DNA of 64,000 nt, from contig JAQFVV010000027.1 of assembly GCA_028023455.1 (NCBI GenBank), positions 9,979,845-10,043,844 of the forward strand, written 5' to 3'. Below, piece by piece: positions 10,550 to 21,878 of this stretch. The stretch's first letter is position 1, and every line of letters starts with the position of its first letter. The notes beneath the pieces are model-generated. The model worked only from the letters and a program-made list of their open reading frames with translations. It searched no databases and was not told where the DNA came from. Position numbers and translations under genes: made by a program. Origin of the DNA: Epiperipatus broadwayi (taxonomy: Eukaryota; Onychophora; Udeonychophora; Euonychophora; Peripatidae).

Positions 10550-11525
10550 AATGATTTTCATGATATATATATATATATTTAATGGGACAAAATATGCTCC
10601 TAAACCCTTATTTAGCAGCTCCACAAATTGGGGTGGCATACACTATGGTATGCATATTGTAACATTGAAAACATGCAATAGGAAAACAAAATAGCTCAAT
10701 CTTTGGAGCCATATGTAATGGGACAGTTTGGTATTGCATTATGATGTGTGTTTCAAGCCCAATGATTTGCTGTGCCAGATGTAACAGGACAGTCTTTTTC
10801 TCCATGAGAGGTATACTTAACTATGGTCATTTATTTGGTCTTCAAGGTAGGGTGTTAAACCTGATAATGCAAGATTTTTCTAAGCTTCTAGAAATGTTTC
10901 CATGATGATTACTGATTGAGTGAGGTGAAATTCACACTTGCATAACTTCCCTTACTCCTCCTCTTCTTGATCCTCATTATGCCACAGAGTTCAAACTCAG
11001 GAAGAATATACATGTATTCTATTTTGAGGTATGGTCATTTTATATCTGACATGTGCATTGGATATGCGTACTGTGTGATTAATTGGAAAATAGATAAATT
11101 AAATGAAAAACAACCAATTTAATTTAATATTTAACAAATTAATTTTGATAATGTTTTCCATTCATAATTGTTTTATAACAAAATTATGTATTTGTTTAAC
11201 ATTTAATAATTGTATAGGCACGATCATCCTTCCTTTGTATTCATTAACTATTTACTAACCCATACTTTTGATCCCTATGAAGGATAGTCATTCAACATTC
11301 CAATTTAACAGTTACATCGAAGACAATTTAACCCTTAACTCTTTGCTAACTAAAATTCCATGAAATCATTTGGTTATTAATTTCCACTCTGTCTATATTT
11401 TGTGATTTTTTGAGAGTTGCTTTTAGATTCTGTGCCCCCTCCTATTCTGGTGTCATATAGATCTATGATAAAACAGACCAATCATTCAAGGGTTTAGTCA
11501 GGCATTCCGAATAACAAATAATTAA
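10550..11525. other. AT-rich stretch, nothing recognised
   Basis: A (TA)n tract near 10563. No gene supported. Confidence 0.4.
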
Positions 11526-11658
11526 TAAAACAGAAAAAACTCTCTATACAGTAGTGCCACTCAGTGCATGCCAGCGTAATCAACCCTAAGAGTTTTGCCT
11601 GTTTTAATACCAGTTATGAGCAAGCATAAGAAATGGTGATCATATGATGTTTAGTGGT
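11526..11658 (-). mobile_element. Short composite hammerhead-repeat fragment
   Basis: Left part in minus orientation (GCAAAACTC-type end, TATACAGTAGTGCCACTCAG), right part from about 11584 in plus orientation (AGAGTTTTGCCTGTTTTAAT to GGTGATCATATGATG). This is the head-to-head structure of the family without the ribozyme segment. Flanking AAATAAT on both sides may be a short, decayed target duplication. Confidence 0.5.
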
Positions 11659-11659
11659 T

Positions 11660-12639
11660 TAAATAATAACTAAATTAATTGAACACAAACATATAACATC
11701 AAATATAATTTTCAAAGTGTAAGCACTTAATATTATATAAGAACAAAGTCTCACTTTTTAAGTCAGTAGCAAGCAAGCTCAGGAGTCTGCATCTATATTT
11801 TATTATTAAATAAAAAAATTATAATTGATGACTCCCCTTCCCTATAGACTAATGGATTGTCTCTCTGTTTTCAAAAGAAAGAAATCAATTTAACAAGCAA
11901 AATAATAATAATAAAATTATAAAACATAAACTGAGATATTAATCCAGGGTAGTTTAGGCAGTTCAAAATATTATAGTTCATATTGGAGAACATCCAAGTA
12001 TCTTTGCCTTTAAGAAAGTTTTTTTGGATTAACTGGGTGGTGGTTTATCTGATGCTATTCGGTCGCCCTTTGAATCTTAACAGTGATGACTTCTTTTATA
12101 AACTACCTTTCTTATGCTGAGATAATTTTTTTGCTTTATGGTCATCCGGATGATAATTTTAAATGATAATCATATCAGGAACTCTTGGGTGATGAGTGGG
12201 TCTATACCCATGATGTTTTCTCACTTCCTAGCAATGCATGATTTGTTCTTTTCTAGTTTATAACTTGGGTTAAAAATATAACCTTTATAGAATTAAGGTG
12301 GGTTCTTTGATCAACTTTCTCAGGTGATAGCAAATTAATTTTAGGAATTTATCAAGTAGCTTTTCTTGAAGACAACAACTTCTTTGCCTTCATTTTTTCT
12401 TTAAAAAAAAAAACAAGTTGTTATATATTGTCTTATGTTTGATTTATTGATGTATGAGTTTTAAGTACGCCCTTTTATTTTCATTGTTGATCTCATTTTA
12501 ATATTTATAGAATTTTATGCTGGATTAATAAACAAAAAAAATTAACATTAATGATTTCTTTCTTTTGTTTTTCAAGATTTTTACTTGCTTGCTTTTAAGG
12601 GTTTGGTATACATGAAAGAGTATTATCAAGAATATATAT
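11660..12639. other. AT-rich stretch, nothing recognised
   Basis: No open frame with a recognisable family; poly(A) and poly(T) tracts only. Confidence 0.4.
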
Positions 12640-12730
12640 ATATTTTTTCATATATCAAATGCGTTGACTGGGAAGCGAACCCAGGCCAGCTCCTTGGAAG
12701 GCAGCTATGCTAACCACTAGGCCACCAACT
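12640..12730 (-). repeat. tRNA-derived SINE, copy 1
   Basis: The minus strand resembles tRNA-Gly(UCC): A box GTGGCCTAGTGGTTAGCA, anticodon arm GCTGCCTTCCAAGGAGC and B box GGGTTCGCTTCCC. Two of seven acceptor pairs are lost, and the same body plus a short tail and A/T tract recurs at 27.1 and 35.4 kb. It is therefore a SINE and not a functional tRNA gene. Confidence 0.6.
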
Positions 12731-13249
12731 ATTTTAACTAACGATTTTACGCAAAATTATTAATATATAATTGATAATGTGCTTTTGACGATTTTTGGTG
12801 GTAATAGTCTTTAAGATGGATGTGTGAAGGGTAATTTTTGTGTGGTCAGTTCAAATGTATCCTTACAATATGATACTATTATTAGCCAGAGACTAAATAA
12901 AGTTTCACTATCTTTCAAGAACAAATTCTTTTATTCTCTTTAGTTTTATATAGTCTAATATAAGTTTTGGTAATCTATAGATACCTGATAAAAGGATAAG
13001 TTAGAAACTAGTCTGGAGATTTTTGGGTAGGACAGTACTAAATACAGATTTATTCAGTACTGATATCTATTCCTTTTATAATTTCCTAATAATAATGTGT
13101 AATGTGAGATCATGTGATATCTAGTTGATCATGTGACCTCCATCAAGTGGTAAGGTTGATGAGAGTATTGCTGTCTTATCTATGAAGAACTATTGGAGAG
13201 GTTTTTGTGCTGTAATAATTTATTCAGAGACTGTGTTATTTTAAATTAT
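12731..13249. other. AT-rich stretch with a decayed hammerhead repeat
   Basis: Near 12985-13060 a family-B hammerhead relic reads CTGATAA ... GAAACTAGTCTGGAGAT, with the core broken at one G. Nothing else supported. Confidence 0.35.
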
Positions 13250-14036
13250 ATATATCAGTGACAATATGGCTCTTATAGCTGAGAATGAAAACTATCTTCA
13301 GAATATGTTAAATAAATTGGAGGAAAAATATATGGGATGTGGAATGAAGATTAATGTTGAAAAGATTAAGTGTTTATGGATAGGGAGGAATGCAAAAAGA
13401 CTGCAAATTGAAATCTGCAATAACATAGTTCAACAAATAATGGGATTTAAATATTTGAGTAGTTGGTTGAATACGGATGGAAGAAGTGAAGATGAAGTTA
13501 AAAGAATAGCATTGACAAAGGAGGCATTAGCTAAGACAAAAAAGAGTATTTTGTGGATCTTTAAAGAAAGAATTAAGGAAATGATTAAGTAAATGCTATG
13601 TGTGGAGTGTATAATTGTATGGTTGTGAAATGTGAACAATGAATAATAAGGAACAGATTGGAAGCCTTTGAGAGGTGGACATTGAGATTAATGAAAAAAA
13701 ATCAATTGGATGAATAAAATAACAAATGAAGTTTTTAAAAAAAGTAAATGAAAAAAGCAGATTAATTGAGAATATTAGGAATAGAAAGAGGAACTGAATT
13801 GAATATATATTAAGGCAGAAAGTATAGTTTAATGATAGATATTTTTGGAGGAAATGGTGAGTGGAAGCTAGAGGAAAGAATGGGAAAGATTGACATTGTT
13901 GGATATGAGATGGGAAGAGTTGCATGAAATTGAACAGCTAAGCAATGAAGAGAATGAAGTTGGGAAAATGGATAAATCGGTGATATAACTATTCTCTGAA
14001 CCTGTCCATGGCACAGAGTACTATTGATGATGATAT
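13250..14036 (+). pseudogene. RTE-type LINE remnant, RT thumb and C-terminus
   Basis: Begins inside the RT just after the catalytic FADD region (MALIAENENYLQNML, MKINVEKIKCLWIGR) and runs through FKYLSSWLNTDGRSEDEVKR, matching the 27.9-kb copy. Beyond 13592 the frame is broken, but fragments such as NWMNKITNE and SRLIENI continue the homology. It ends in a TGATGATGAT microsatellite tail typical of RTE 3' ends. The 3' end abuts, tail to tail, the 3' end of LINE copy A. Confidence 0.65.
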
Positions 14037-14547
14037 GTGTTATGTGATGCACTGTGACTTCTTATTCAGTCAGAAATCTCTGAGCCACTATGCCCAGAGA
14101 AACCTGTTAACCACTTTATCTTTCCATTCCCTGCCCTAAATTTTCTCCATACTCTTCTCTATACTGCTTCATCCCATTTCTACAACATAATCATTGTCAA
14201 CTCCATGACCTTTGTATCTAAATCCCCTTTATCTTTTCCTAAACCCAGCATAAAAACCAAAACCCACTTTCTGTATACTCACTTTGGTTATATTTATTCT
14301 TCCACAATATCATTTATTTGTGCTCTTTCTGCTTGTAGGTATTTACATTCAATTAACAAATGCCTAATATTTTCTATGCTTTCCTTACACAACTTGCAGA
14401 CTAAATCATCCACATTTTTCCATTTATGTGTATATTCCCTTATTTCCAAAAATCCTGTTTGAGCCTTAAACAGCAATCTACTTTCCTTGCTATTATTTTA
14501 AATTAACTTGCACCCAATATTCCATTTATTTCTATATATATTTAAAC

Positions 14548-14594
14548 GGTTCTAGTAAACTATTAACTGTGCAGCCTTTGGTGGCACTGTTTCT
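14548..14594 (+). repeat. Left terminal inverted repeat
   Basis: Pairs with 16553-16599 with one mismatch in 47 bases. Contains CTGTGCAGCCTTTGGTGGC. Confidence 0.8.
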
Positions 14595-15103
14595 GTGTAA
14601 AAACACAGAATTATACCGCTTTCACGGCCGAACCTACAGCTAATATACGAGAGATCATTAATATACGAGTAGACCATATGTAGTGGTTATAATAGGCGGC
14701 CAATTCTTCCGCGTTCAATAACACTACGTCTACTAACAATACTATGATCGTATAGTTTGCTGTTGATTTTATTGCGGATTGAATTCCTATGCATATTGAC
14801 AGAATTTGTATTGTCGCTAGAATTTAAGATGAGAGTGTGAGCATTGTCATCTTTTTCAAGTGTTTATTTGTTGATGTTTGTGATTTTCTGTATTTCCCAA
14901 CTGAAAGATTTTTGCATACTAGTAATTTTCAGCATATTATTGATATTTGTCAAAAAAAAAATTTTTGAGCTAATTTTGGCTTTTTTGGGGGTCAAAAAAG
15001 ACAAAATAAAAGTTCTCAAGCTCTCTGGCAGGCGATTGGAGTTGTTTGCGGAAAAATACCGTTTCTGTCGTGACTCGGACGAGAGTTGAAAAAGAAGAAC
15101 AAA

Positions 15104-15178
15104 ATGTCTACCACGTTATTATATTTGTGGGACGTCCCAAACAGAGAAAGTGAGGCAGTTGCATTTTTGCAAGCCTAA
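15104..15178 (+). pseudogene. Possible transposase N-terminal fragment
   Basis: A 24-codon frame containing RESEAVAFLQA ends at TAA; in the same frame NILP follows. The pattern (short leader, S/N-E-A-V/I-x-F-L-Q, then I-L-P) resembles the start of ISXO2-like transposases of Merlin elements. The expected cysteine pair and the DDE core are not visible. Low confidence. Confidence 0.3.
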
Positions 15179-15499
15179 AACATCCTGCCATTTGTTACAG
15201 TTGATTTAGTTCAGTCATATGTGGTTAATAAACTTATTTTCTGGAAAGAATTTGTGTATTGTTTGCGATTATTTTTATCTGTAAATCATGTAATTAACAC
15301 CCAGAATGACAGTGTTAAAAAGGGGCGGCGTAGTTTGTTGGACATCTCTTGATTGATTGATTTTTTTTTAAAAAAAAAAAATACTTCTTTTTTTGACCTA
15401 CCTATTCGTTCCGTTTAGAAGCAAAAAGAGGTTTTTTGTTGTTGTGGTTTTAAATCAATAAACAGCACGTTAAGTAGATTTTAAAAATGAACCCGAGCT

Positions 15500-16500
15500 T
15501 AATTTTTGTTGTTAAAAAAGAATAAAAATACCAGACGTTTTATTTGTTATAAAAACAAAAAATCTTTAACAAACTTGTACGACTCTTAAAAAAGATAAAT
15601 AAATAAATCCTACAGAATGTAACAAAACCGGTTAACATATTTTTTGTGTTAAAAAAACAATACCGCGATTGACTTTTTGGTTTTTGTTTTGGATGTTTTA
15701 TTTGTTATTATTAAAAAAAGGGAAAAAAATCAAAACCCGCCGCCAAAAAAAACAACAACCCGTATTTATAAATCTAAGAGAAAAAAGAAGTCCCGTTTTA
15801 TTTATTATTATTAAAAAAAAAAAAAAAAATCAAAACCCCATTTTATTTGTTATTATTAAAAAAAAAAAAAAAAAAATCAAAACACGCCGACCAAAAAAAA
15901 AAACCCCCGTATTTATAAATGTAAGATAAAATACCAAACAATTCTTTTCGTTTATAAGCAAATACGGACATCTGAGGCGGAGTTTGTCGGACAGGTTTGA
16001 ATTTTTTGTTGCTAAATCAATCAACAGCAAATCCCCTCATTTTTAACATAATTCAAAAAGAAAGTGTCGATTCTAATTTTAAATAACAACAACAACAACA
16101 AAAAGAAAGTAGTATGTAAAGCAAATTGTGTATATTTGAGATATTCCAAAAAAAAATTAAAACTGTCCCTTATTACTTTGAAATGTATTGAATCCAAAAC
16201 AAAAAAATAAAAGACATCTGTAAAAAAGAAACAGTAGCTTTAGAATGGAAATCCCCCCCCCCCCCCAATAAAGGCATATGTCAAAAATTATGTACTTTTG
16301 AGATCCAAAAAAAAAGGTCAAAGTCTCCTTTATAGTTTGAAATTTATCAAATGAAAACCAAAAAAATAATTATGTCCAAAACAAACAACAACAATATATT
16401 AAATATTAAAAAAAAATAATAATTATGTCCAAAACAAACAACAACAATATATTAAATATTAAAAAAAAAATTACAGTCGTATGTCAAAATACAATCTATT
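15500..16500. repeat. Internal degenerate tandem repeats of the transposon
   Basis: Units of the form TTTTATTTGTTATTATT plus a poly(A) tract plus TCAAAACC recur between about 15530 and 15930. A clean 53-bp unit is duplicated at 16365-16470 (TTATGTCCAAAACAAACAAC). A run of about 14 C residues lies at 16253-16266. The apparent ORF at 15669-15929 is this low-complexity repeat. Confidence 0.6.
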
Positions 16501-16552
16501 AGATAAAAAAAATCTAGCGGCCCGGTAATGTTATAACGCTCTGTTTTTAACT

Positions 16553-16599
16553 AGAAACAGCGCCACCAAAGGCTGCACAGTTAATAGTTTACTAGAACC
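16553..16599 (-). repeat. Right terminal inverted repeat
   Basis: Inverted match of 14548-14594; followed directly by the target duplication ATTTAAAC. Confidence 0.8.
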
Positions 16600-17514
16600 A
16601 TTTAAACTCTACTTACTCTCCATACTAGTTCTCCATCTCTCTAACTCCCTATTCCTTATTAATGCATCTATTCTCTCCCATTTTTTGCCAATATAACCCT
16701 CAACAATTCTCTTTACACAATCATCCCACCTTTTGTAAGTATATCCAAATCTTCTGCATACTGTACTACCTTTCTCACCCATCTTGTTGCCTGCTCTTTA
16801 TTCATAACCCAGTTAAATACTACTTTAGATATTTTCTAATTATCCATAAACTGCAATCTACCAAACATTTTCATTTTGCTTTTTTCACCCATCATATAAA
16901 AACTTTACCATCCCATTTTTCCTTGAATTGCCTCCTTTGCCATCCACATAACCTGTATTGAATGCAGGTCTTCCTACTTCTCTTTGTACTTTTTCTAAGT
17001 AATATCTCTTTACTAACCTATAATGAATTGTTACCATATGTTAACCCTGCCATACAATTTTAGATACATCATATTTATTATATAAAACACTTTTTTATCA
17101 CTTCCTTTCTTTTCTTTGCTTCATTTGATCCTGATGTGTTACACTATGACTTCTCCTTATACAAAGCCAGGAATCTCTCAGTAAAAATACCCAGATAAAC
17201 CTGTTAGCCACTTTATCTTCCCTTTTATTCTCCACCCTAAGTTTTCCCATAATCTGCTCCATCCCATTTCCACAACAAAATCTCATATCTAAATCCTCCT
17301 TATCTTTTCCCAAACCCACCATAAAAACCAATAACCCCCTTTCTGTATAATGACTGTTCATATTTATTCTTCCATAACTTCATTATTTGTACTCTTTCTG
17401 CTTCCAAGCATTTACATTAAATTAACAGATGTCTAATATTTTCTATGCCTTCCTTACACAATTTGCAGACCATTTATGTGAATATTCCCTTGTTGCTAAG
17501 GATCCCTTTCAAGC

Positions 17515-17877
17515 TGTAGTGTTTTCGGGAAGTTAACGATCTTAGCCGAAATCACAATTTATTAACTTAAGAGTTGGAGACAGTTTTACTTTCCCAAAGC
17601 TAGTTTATTAGTTACATGTTATGTGTTATTATACAAAAAAAATGTCTATGCTTAAGACAACAAAATGTGCGGAAAGAAAAACAGTAACAAAATCAAAAGT
17701 ATACATATAATTAAAATCTCTTCAAAGAAAAGTTCTATTACTCATGGCAAATGAAAAATAAGACATTTGGTTCCACGTGTGACTATATGTTACGCCATCT
17801 TGGTCTCTCTGTTCTCGTCTTTTTTCCCATTCTCGTAAAACCGGACGTTTCTAGAGTCAACGTCTCCATATTCTACA
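17515..17877 (-). repeat. Gypsy 3' LTR
   Basis: 363 bp, boundaries TGTAG and CTACA as read on the plus strand, preceded by the target copy CAAGC at 17510-17514. Confidence 0.9.
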
Positions 17878-17887
17878 CCTCCCCTCA
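17878..17887 (-). promoter_or_regulatory. Gypsy polypurine tract
   Basis: The minus strand reads a purine run (GAGGGGAGG) directly before the 3' LTR, the usual plus-strand primer site. It overlaps the integrase stop codon region. Confidence 0.75.
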
Positions 17888-19267
17888 CTCTAGAACATAG
17901 TCCTTCAACCTTTCTGGCAGCCTACACTCACAATGAACTCTTGGTGCAGGTTTTCCTTCATCTTGTTGGGTTGGCCCACTGTCCGTGTCATGTATCAGGT
18001 CTGTAACTTCCAGTACACTATCCATCTGGTCTGGTTTATTTTGGCAAAACTCTTCCTGTGTTATTTGTGGCAATACTTCCTTATCTTCTTTAGGTAAGAT
18101 GTCCCATTGACTGGCATTTCCAACAGTTTCTGGGATATTCGTTCGAGCAGATGGAAATCTTCTCCTTAAGTGGTCTATGTGTTTATGGACAGATGGACCA
18201 TTCTCTAGTCTTATTTGGTAAATTGTCCTTGATTTTGTACTTATGATGGTTCTGGGTAGCCATCTCTTCCTTAGTATATCACGCGCCCAGACTGGATCAT
18301 TTCTTTTGAACCTTTTCATATGTTTATTGGAATCATCTTCCAGTTCTCTCTTAGTTCTTTCCTTTTGGGGTAAAATGGTTGACATGTGTGTGCGACACAT
18401 TCTGTTGAATAACAGTTCAGCCGGTGATTTACTATCTTTAGACTTTGGCAAAAAATGTTGGAAGAACATGATTTCCAGCAATGCCTCCTCCATCCTGGTC
18501 TTCCTTGTTTTCTTCAGATCCTTTTTTAAACACTGGACTGCCTTCTCTGCCAAACCATTTGATGCAGGGTGGTATGTCGGTGCAAAAATGTGACATATCC
18601 CTCTTTCTGTCAGGAAGTTTTCAAAACTGGTGGAGGTAAAGCTTGTTCCATTATCCAATACCAATATCTCAGGGTATCCATGCGTGATAAACATCTCTTG
18701 GAGAGCTCTTTCGGTACATGTTGAGTTTGCTGACCTTACCAAATGGTATTCCACCCAATTGCTGTATGCATTCACCACCACCAAAACCATTTGTCCCTCT
18801 ATAGGCCCAGCATAATCAATGTGGAGCCGTTCCCAGAGTTTGTTTGGTTCTATCCAAGAGCTCAGTGTTTTTCTTGGCAGGTTTGCCTCAGTTTGGCAAC
18901 TGTGGCACTGTCCCACCATTTCTTCGATCTCTTGGTCAATTCCTGGCCACCACACATATGAATGCGACAAAGCTTTCATTCTCACTATTCCCGGGTGTCC
19001 GGCATGGAGTAGTCTTAAGACCTGGGCACGACCTTCCATTGGTAGGAATACACGATCTATCCTGGTGATACACCCGTTACAGGTAGAGAGGGTTTGACGG
19101 GCATTCCAGATAGCAATATAAAGATAATCAGGACGGTGGCTTGGCCATCCTTCCTTTATCCAATTCCTTACTTGGCAACATGCCGAATCACTAGCTGTCC
19201 ACTCTGCTATTTTTGCACTATTTACTGTATTGTCCAATTTCACCACTTCCAATAAATTCACTTCCAC
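17885..19267 (-). CDS. Gypsy integrase
   Basis: An open frame of 460 codons. The zinc-binding HHCC domain lies near residues 88-127 (HAGHPGIV ... CHSCQ). The catalytic DDE core is complete: D in LHIDYAGP, D in LVLDNGTSF and E in NGLAEKAVQ. The C-terminal part ends with RLPERLKDYVLE, typical of gypsy pol ends. It joins the cDNA to target DNA. In the full element it is the C-terminal end of pol: an in-frame TGA at 19295-19297 cuts it off from the RNase H frame just upstream. Confidence 0.85.
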   Translation of the reverse strand: MEVNLLEVVKLDNTVNSAKIAEWTASDSACCQVRNWIKEGWPSHRPDYLYIAIWNARQTLSTCNGCITRIDRVFLPMEGRAQVLRLLHAGHPGIVRMKALSHSYVWWPGIDQEIEEMVGQCHSCQTEANLPRKTLSSWIEPNKLWERLHIDYAGPIEGQMVLVVVNAYSNWVEYHLVRSANSTCTERALQEMFITHGYPEILVLDNGTSFTSTSFENFLTERGICHIFAPTYHPASNGLAEKAVQCLKKDLKKTRKTRMEEALLEIMFFQHFLPKSKDSKSPAELLFNRMCRTHMSTILPQKERTKRELEDDSNKHMKRFKRNDPVWARDILRKRWLPRTIISTKSRTIYQIRLENGPSVHKHIDHLRRRFPSARTNIPETVGNASQWDILPKEDKEVLPQITQEEFCQNKPDQMDSVLEVTDLIHDTDSGPTQQDEGKPAPRVHCECRLPERLKDYVLE

Positions 19268-19294
19268 GAATTCACATGGTCTATCTGCCTTCAG

Positions 19295-19951
19295 TCATAG
19301 ATGCGATAGGGCATCAGCATGAGGTATGTCCTTTCCCAGCTTGTGTACTAGTGTATAATCGTATGCTGCCAGTATATTAATCCATCTTAGCATTCTCTGG
19401 CTGCTATATTCGGGTGTTTTTTTGTTCTTACCTAATATGCCTAATAGTGGGCGATGATCGGTGCATAACGTGAAATTTCGTCCATAGATGTACTGATGAA
19501 ATTTCTTTACCGCGAAAATGATAGCGAGGGATTCTTTGTCTAGCTGGCTATAGTTAGTTTCCGCGGGTGATAGGGTATGGGAGGCATAGGCTATCGGACG
19601 TTGTTGTCCATTTATCAAGTGTGATATGACAGCTCCAACCCCATATTCTGAAGCGTCCGCGGTTACTATAACTTCTTGATTACCTTGGTAATGCATTAGC
19701 AGACTTTCAGATGACAATAAATCTTTGGTTGCCTGGAAAACAGTTTGGTGTTCAGCCTTCCACTTCCAGCGCTGACCCTTGCGTAATAAGGCATAAAGGG
19801 GTTTTAGCTGATGTGCCTTTCCCCTCAAAAAGGTTTCGTAGAAGGTTAGCATTTCCAGAAATGCTTGTAAGTCTTTTACATTTCTTGGTACTGGAGCATT
19901 TTTTATCGCGGCGACCTTCTCGGGATTAGGACATTTTTCCATTTTGATCAA
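19295..19951 (-). pseudogene. Gypsy RNase H and RT connection domain
   Basis: Contains the RT connection (VPRNVKDLQAFLEMLTFY), the RNase H core (VTADASEYGVGAVIS, DKESLAIIFAVKKFHQY, CTDHRPLLGI) and the domain end DIPHADALSHL before a TGA. RNase H removes the RNA template during cDNA synthesis. It is in a different frame from the RT segment upstream (frameshift near 19926-19951) but in frame with integrase across the TGA. Confidence 0.85.
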
Positions 19952-20572
19952 TAATATGTCCCAGGAACTTTATTTCTCTCATGGACCAAATGCTCTTACT
20001 GGTATTTATCCTGATTCCCACTTTTCCCAATCTGTTGCATATGGCAAGCACGCGTTCCTTCAGTTCGGTTTCTGATTTAGCATAAATCAGTAGGTCATCC
20101 AGGTAAGGGATCACTCCCTCAATATTCTGTGTCATTTGATCTATTTTAGCTTGGAATATATTGGGGGCTGTCGTGATTCCATATTGGAGCTTATTGCACT
20201 GGAAAAGACCGACATGAATACAGAGAGTTAGTATTTTTGCTGACCTCTCTGTGACTGGGATTTGATGATAAGCTGACCTCAAATCTATCTTAGCGAAAAC
20301 TGCAGCTTCCTGGAGTGATGCCACTATTTCTGTGACATTCAGGACCGGATATGCACTTTTTTTTAGGTATTGATTTACAGTAAACCTGTAGTTCCCACAG
20401 ATCCATAAACTCCCATCTGGCTTTGTGACTATCACAATTGGAGTGGCCCAATCTGAACTTTCCACTGGTGACAACACTCCTTCCTTTACCAGGGCTGCCA
20501 GACTTTCTTCGACCTTTGCTCTTAGTGTGAATGGAACCTTCCTGGGTTTGCTTGCTACTGGTTGAGCCTCAT
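19926..20572 (-). pseudogene. Gypsy reverse transcriptase
   Basis: RT fingers and palm: WATPIVIVTKPDGSLWICGN, FAKIDLRSAYHQIPV, FQCNKLQYGITTAPNIFQ, and the catalytic box IPYLDDLLIYA. The frame extends upstream of 20477 to about 20572 (KPRKVPFTLRAKVEESL), where it loses register with the protease frame. Makes cDNA from the element RNA. Confidence 0.85.
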
Positions 20573-21225
20573 CGATAAGTTCTGTCCACTGGGTCTATCT
20601 TCAGCATTCCTATTTTTTCCTCAAATATCCTTGGGAATTTCTGTCGCACTACGTTTTCTAACTTTACAGTTTTAATCACTTGTATGGATATGCCCAATGG
20701 GTGGAAACAGTTTTGGCCCAGTAAGGGTTTTATGTTCTTTTTAACAATGTACAAGGGCAAAATTTTGCTTTTATTATTTAATTTCACTGGGACCGAAATT
20801 TTTCCACAAATTTGGACGTTGCTTCCATTTACATCAGTGGCGATAACATTAGTCTTATCTAAATTTAGTTTCGCCTTGGATATGCTGTTAATTTTTTCCC
20901 AGTCTTTTATTGACAGGATGGATAGCCCTGTCCCACTGTCTATCTCCATCGTCACTTTTACATTTATTATTTTGACATCCAGCACTATTTGTTCGGTCAG
21001 GTTTGTCTCACATTTCTTTATTTCTGCCCTCCTTGTCGCTTCCATTCTCTTATCACTTCTGTATTGGTTTCCATTCCTGTTTCTGCAAACGATCGCCATA
21101 CGGCCCTTAATGCCACATGTTCGGCATTTCAAAGTTCTATTCTTATATGTCCTTTTCACGTGTCTTTTCATACCACAACAATAACAGCTAAAAAACTCTC
21201 TCGATGTCTGTGGTTGTGTTTCCAT
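20569..21225 (-). pseudogene. Gypsy nucleocapsid zinc knuckle and aspartic protease
   Basis: The N-terminal 45 residues hold cysteine/histidine clusters (CYCCGMKRHVKR, CRTCGIKGRMAIVC) that look like degenerate gag zinc knuckles. About residues 85-180 look like a retroviral-type protease: EIDSGTGLSIL carries the catalytic Asp-Ser-Gly, and IKPLLGQNCF the later conserved Gly. The frame differs from gag upstream and RT downstream. Confidence 0.75.
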
Positions 21226-21800
21226 TGTTCTAGTTTATGTACATCTGTCGTATAATTTTTTTCTTGGATTCCCTCTTGAAATTCCTTTGCATTAGTCACT
21301 AGTGTCTTGTGAGCCACACATTTCACAATCGCTGCGTTATAATCAATCTCTGTTTCACTGAGTAGTTGTTTTCTCAGATAGTGGTCCATCATGCCGTATA
21401 GAAACTGATCTAGGAGCATGTCATCTGTGTCCGAGAATGCACAGTCTCATGCTAATGTCCGCAATGCGAAATTATATTCCGAATAACTTTCATGTGTGTT
21501 CTGTTTTATCATTCTGAATCTCAAATGAGTGACTCTTTTTGTAATTGCTGGTTGAAAATAATTTGTGAGTTTTTCAACTAATAGCTTATACGGTAGTTGC
21601 TCTGGAGTTTTGTTTTCGGCCAACTGTTTAGCAATCTGAACTACGTCTATTCCGGCGAAATACAATAACGTCGAGATTTTCATTTCGTCATCTTCGACTT
21701 TATTTAATCTCATATATCTTTCTATTTGTTCGATGTAGAGGGTCCATCCTGCTGGGTTTCCAATTTCAAAATCTCTTAATACGTGTGATGGTGCTGCCAT
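21168..21800 (-). pseudogene. Gypsy gag, interrupted by one in-frame stop
   Basis: Starts at 21800 (MAAPSHVLRDFEIGNPAGW), capsid-like with WTLYIEQIERYM, LLYFAGIDVVQIA and FRMIKQNTHESYSEY. A TGA at 21447-21449 interrupts it; the same frame continues with MLLDQFLYGMMDHYLRKQL to 21168, overlapping the next frame. Gag forms the virus-like particle. Confidence 0.75.
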
Positions 21801-21865
21801 TTTTATATCTATTCTTTTTCCAAATCACGCACAAAAAAACAATCTCCGATCTAACATCCTGTTCA

Positions 21866-21876
21866 CGACTGCGCCA
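21866..21876 (-). promoter_or_regulatory. Gypsy primer binding site, tRNA-Ser type
   Basis: Two bases inside the 5' LTR the minus strand reads TGGCGCAGTCG, complementary to the 3' end of arthropod tRNA-Ser (known for 17.6 and 297 elements). It primes minus-strand cDNA. Confidence 0.75.
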
Positions 21877-21878
21877 TC

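Larger units (their letters stand above)
14548..16599. mobile_element. DNA transposon with TIRs and 8-bp TSD, Merlin-like, non-autonomous
   Basis: A 2,052-bp element with terminal inverted repeats starting GGTTCTAGTAAAC; the first 47 bp match with one mismatch, and weaker similarity runs to about 85 bp. It is flanked by the duplication ATTTAAAC (14540-14547 and 16600-16607), and the flanks join up as LINE copy A. Eight-base duplications occur in hAT, P and Merlin transposons. The GG start and a short frame resembling the N-terminus of ISXO2/IS1595-type transposases favour Merlin; the duplication also fits the hAT consensus nTnnnnAn. The interior is mostly A/T tracts, with no complete transposase. 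Confidence 0.7.
14040..17097 (-). pseudogene. LINE (CCHC C-terminal type) copy A, split by a DNA transposon
   Basis: Minus-strand LINE 3' region in two parts, 16600-17097 and 14040-14547. The recognisable protein piece (14294-14476) holds KLCKESIENIRHLLIEC, the zinc-knuckle CxxC...HxxxxC found at the C-terminus of many LINE ORF2 proteins. Four other copies occur (17098-22740, 40090-41095, 62378-62755, 62756-63025). Stops and frameshifts throughout. Copies A and B are in the same orientation directly after one another. Confidence 0.6.

Noticed and set aside
12660-12730. A functional tRNA-Gly gene
   Set aside because: The acceptor stem has mismatches, a shared non-tRNA tail follows, and related copies elsewhere have target duplications; it is a SINE.
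13430-14052. Minus-strand ORFs opposite the RTE remnant
   Set aside because: Antisense of a recognisable plus-strand RT fragment; serine/leucine-rich shadow frames.
15669-15929. Lysine-rich 86-codon ORF
   Set aside because: Made of repeated A tracts inside the DNA transposon; no protein-like composition.
18243-19097. Plus-strand ORFs opposite the gypsy integrase
   Set aside because: Shadows of the minus-strand integrase frame; no motifs of their own.
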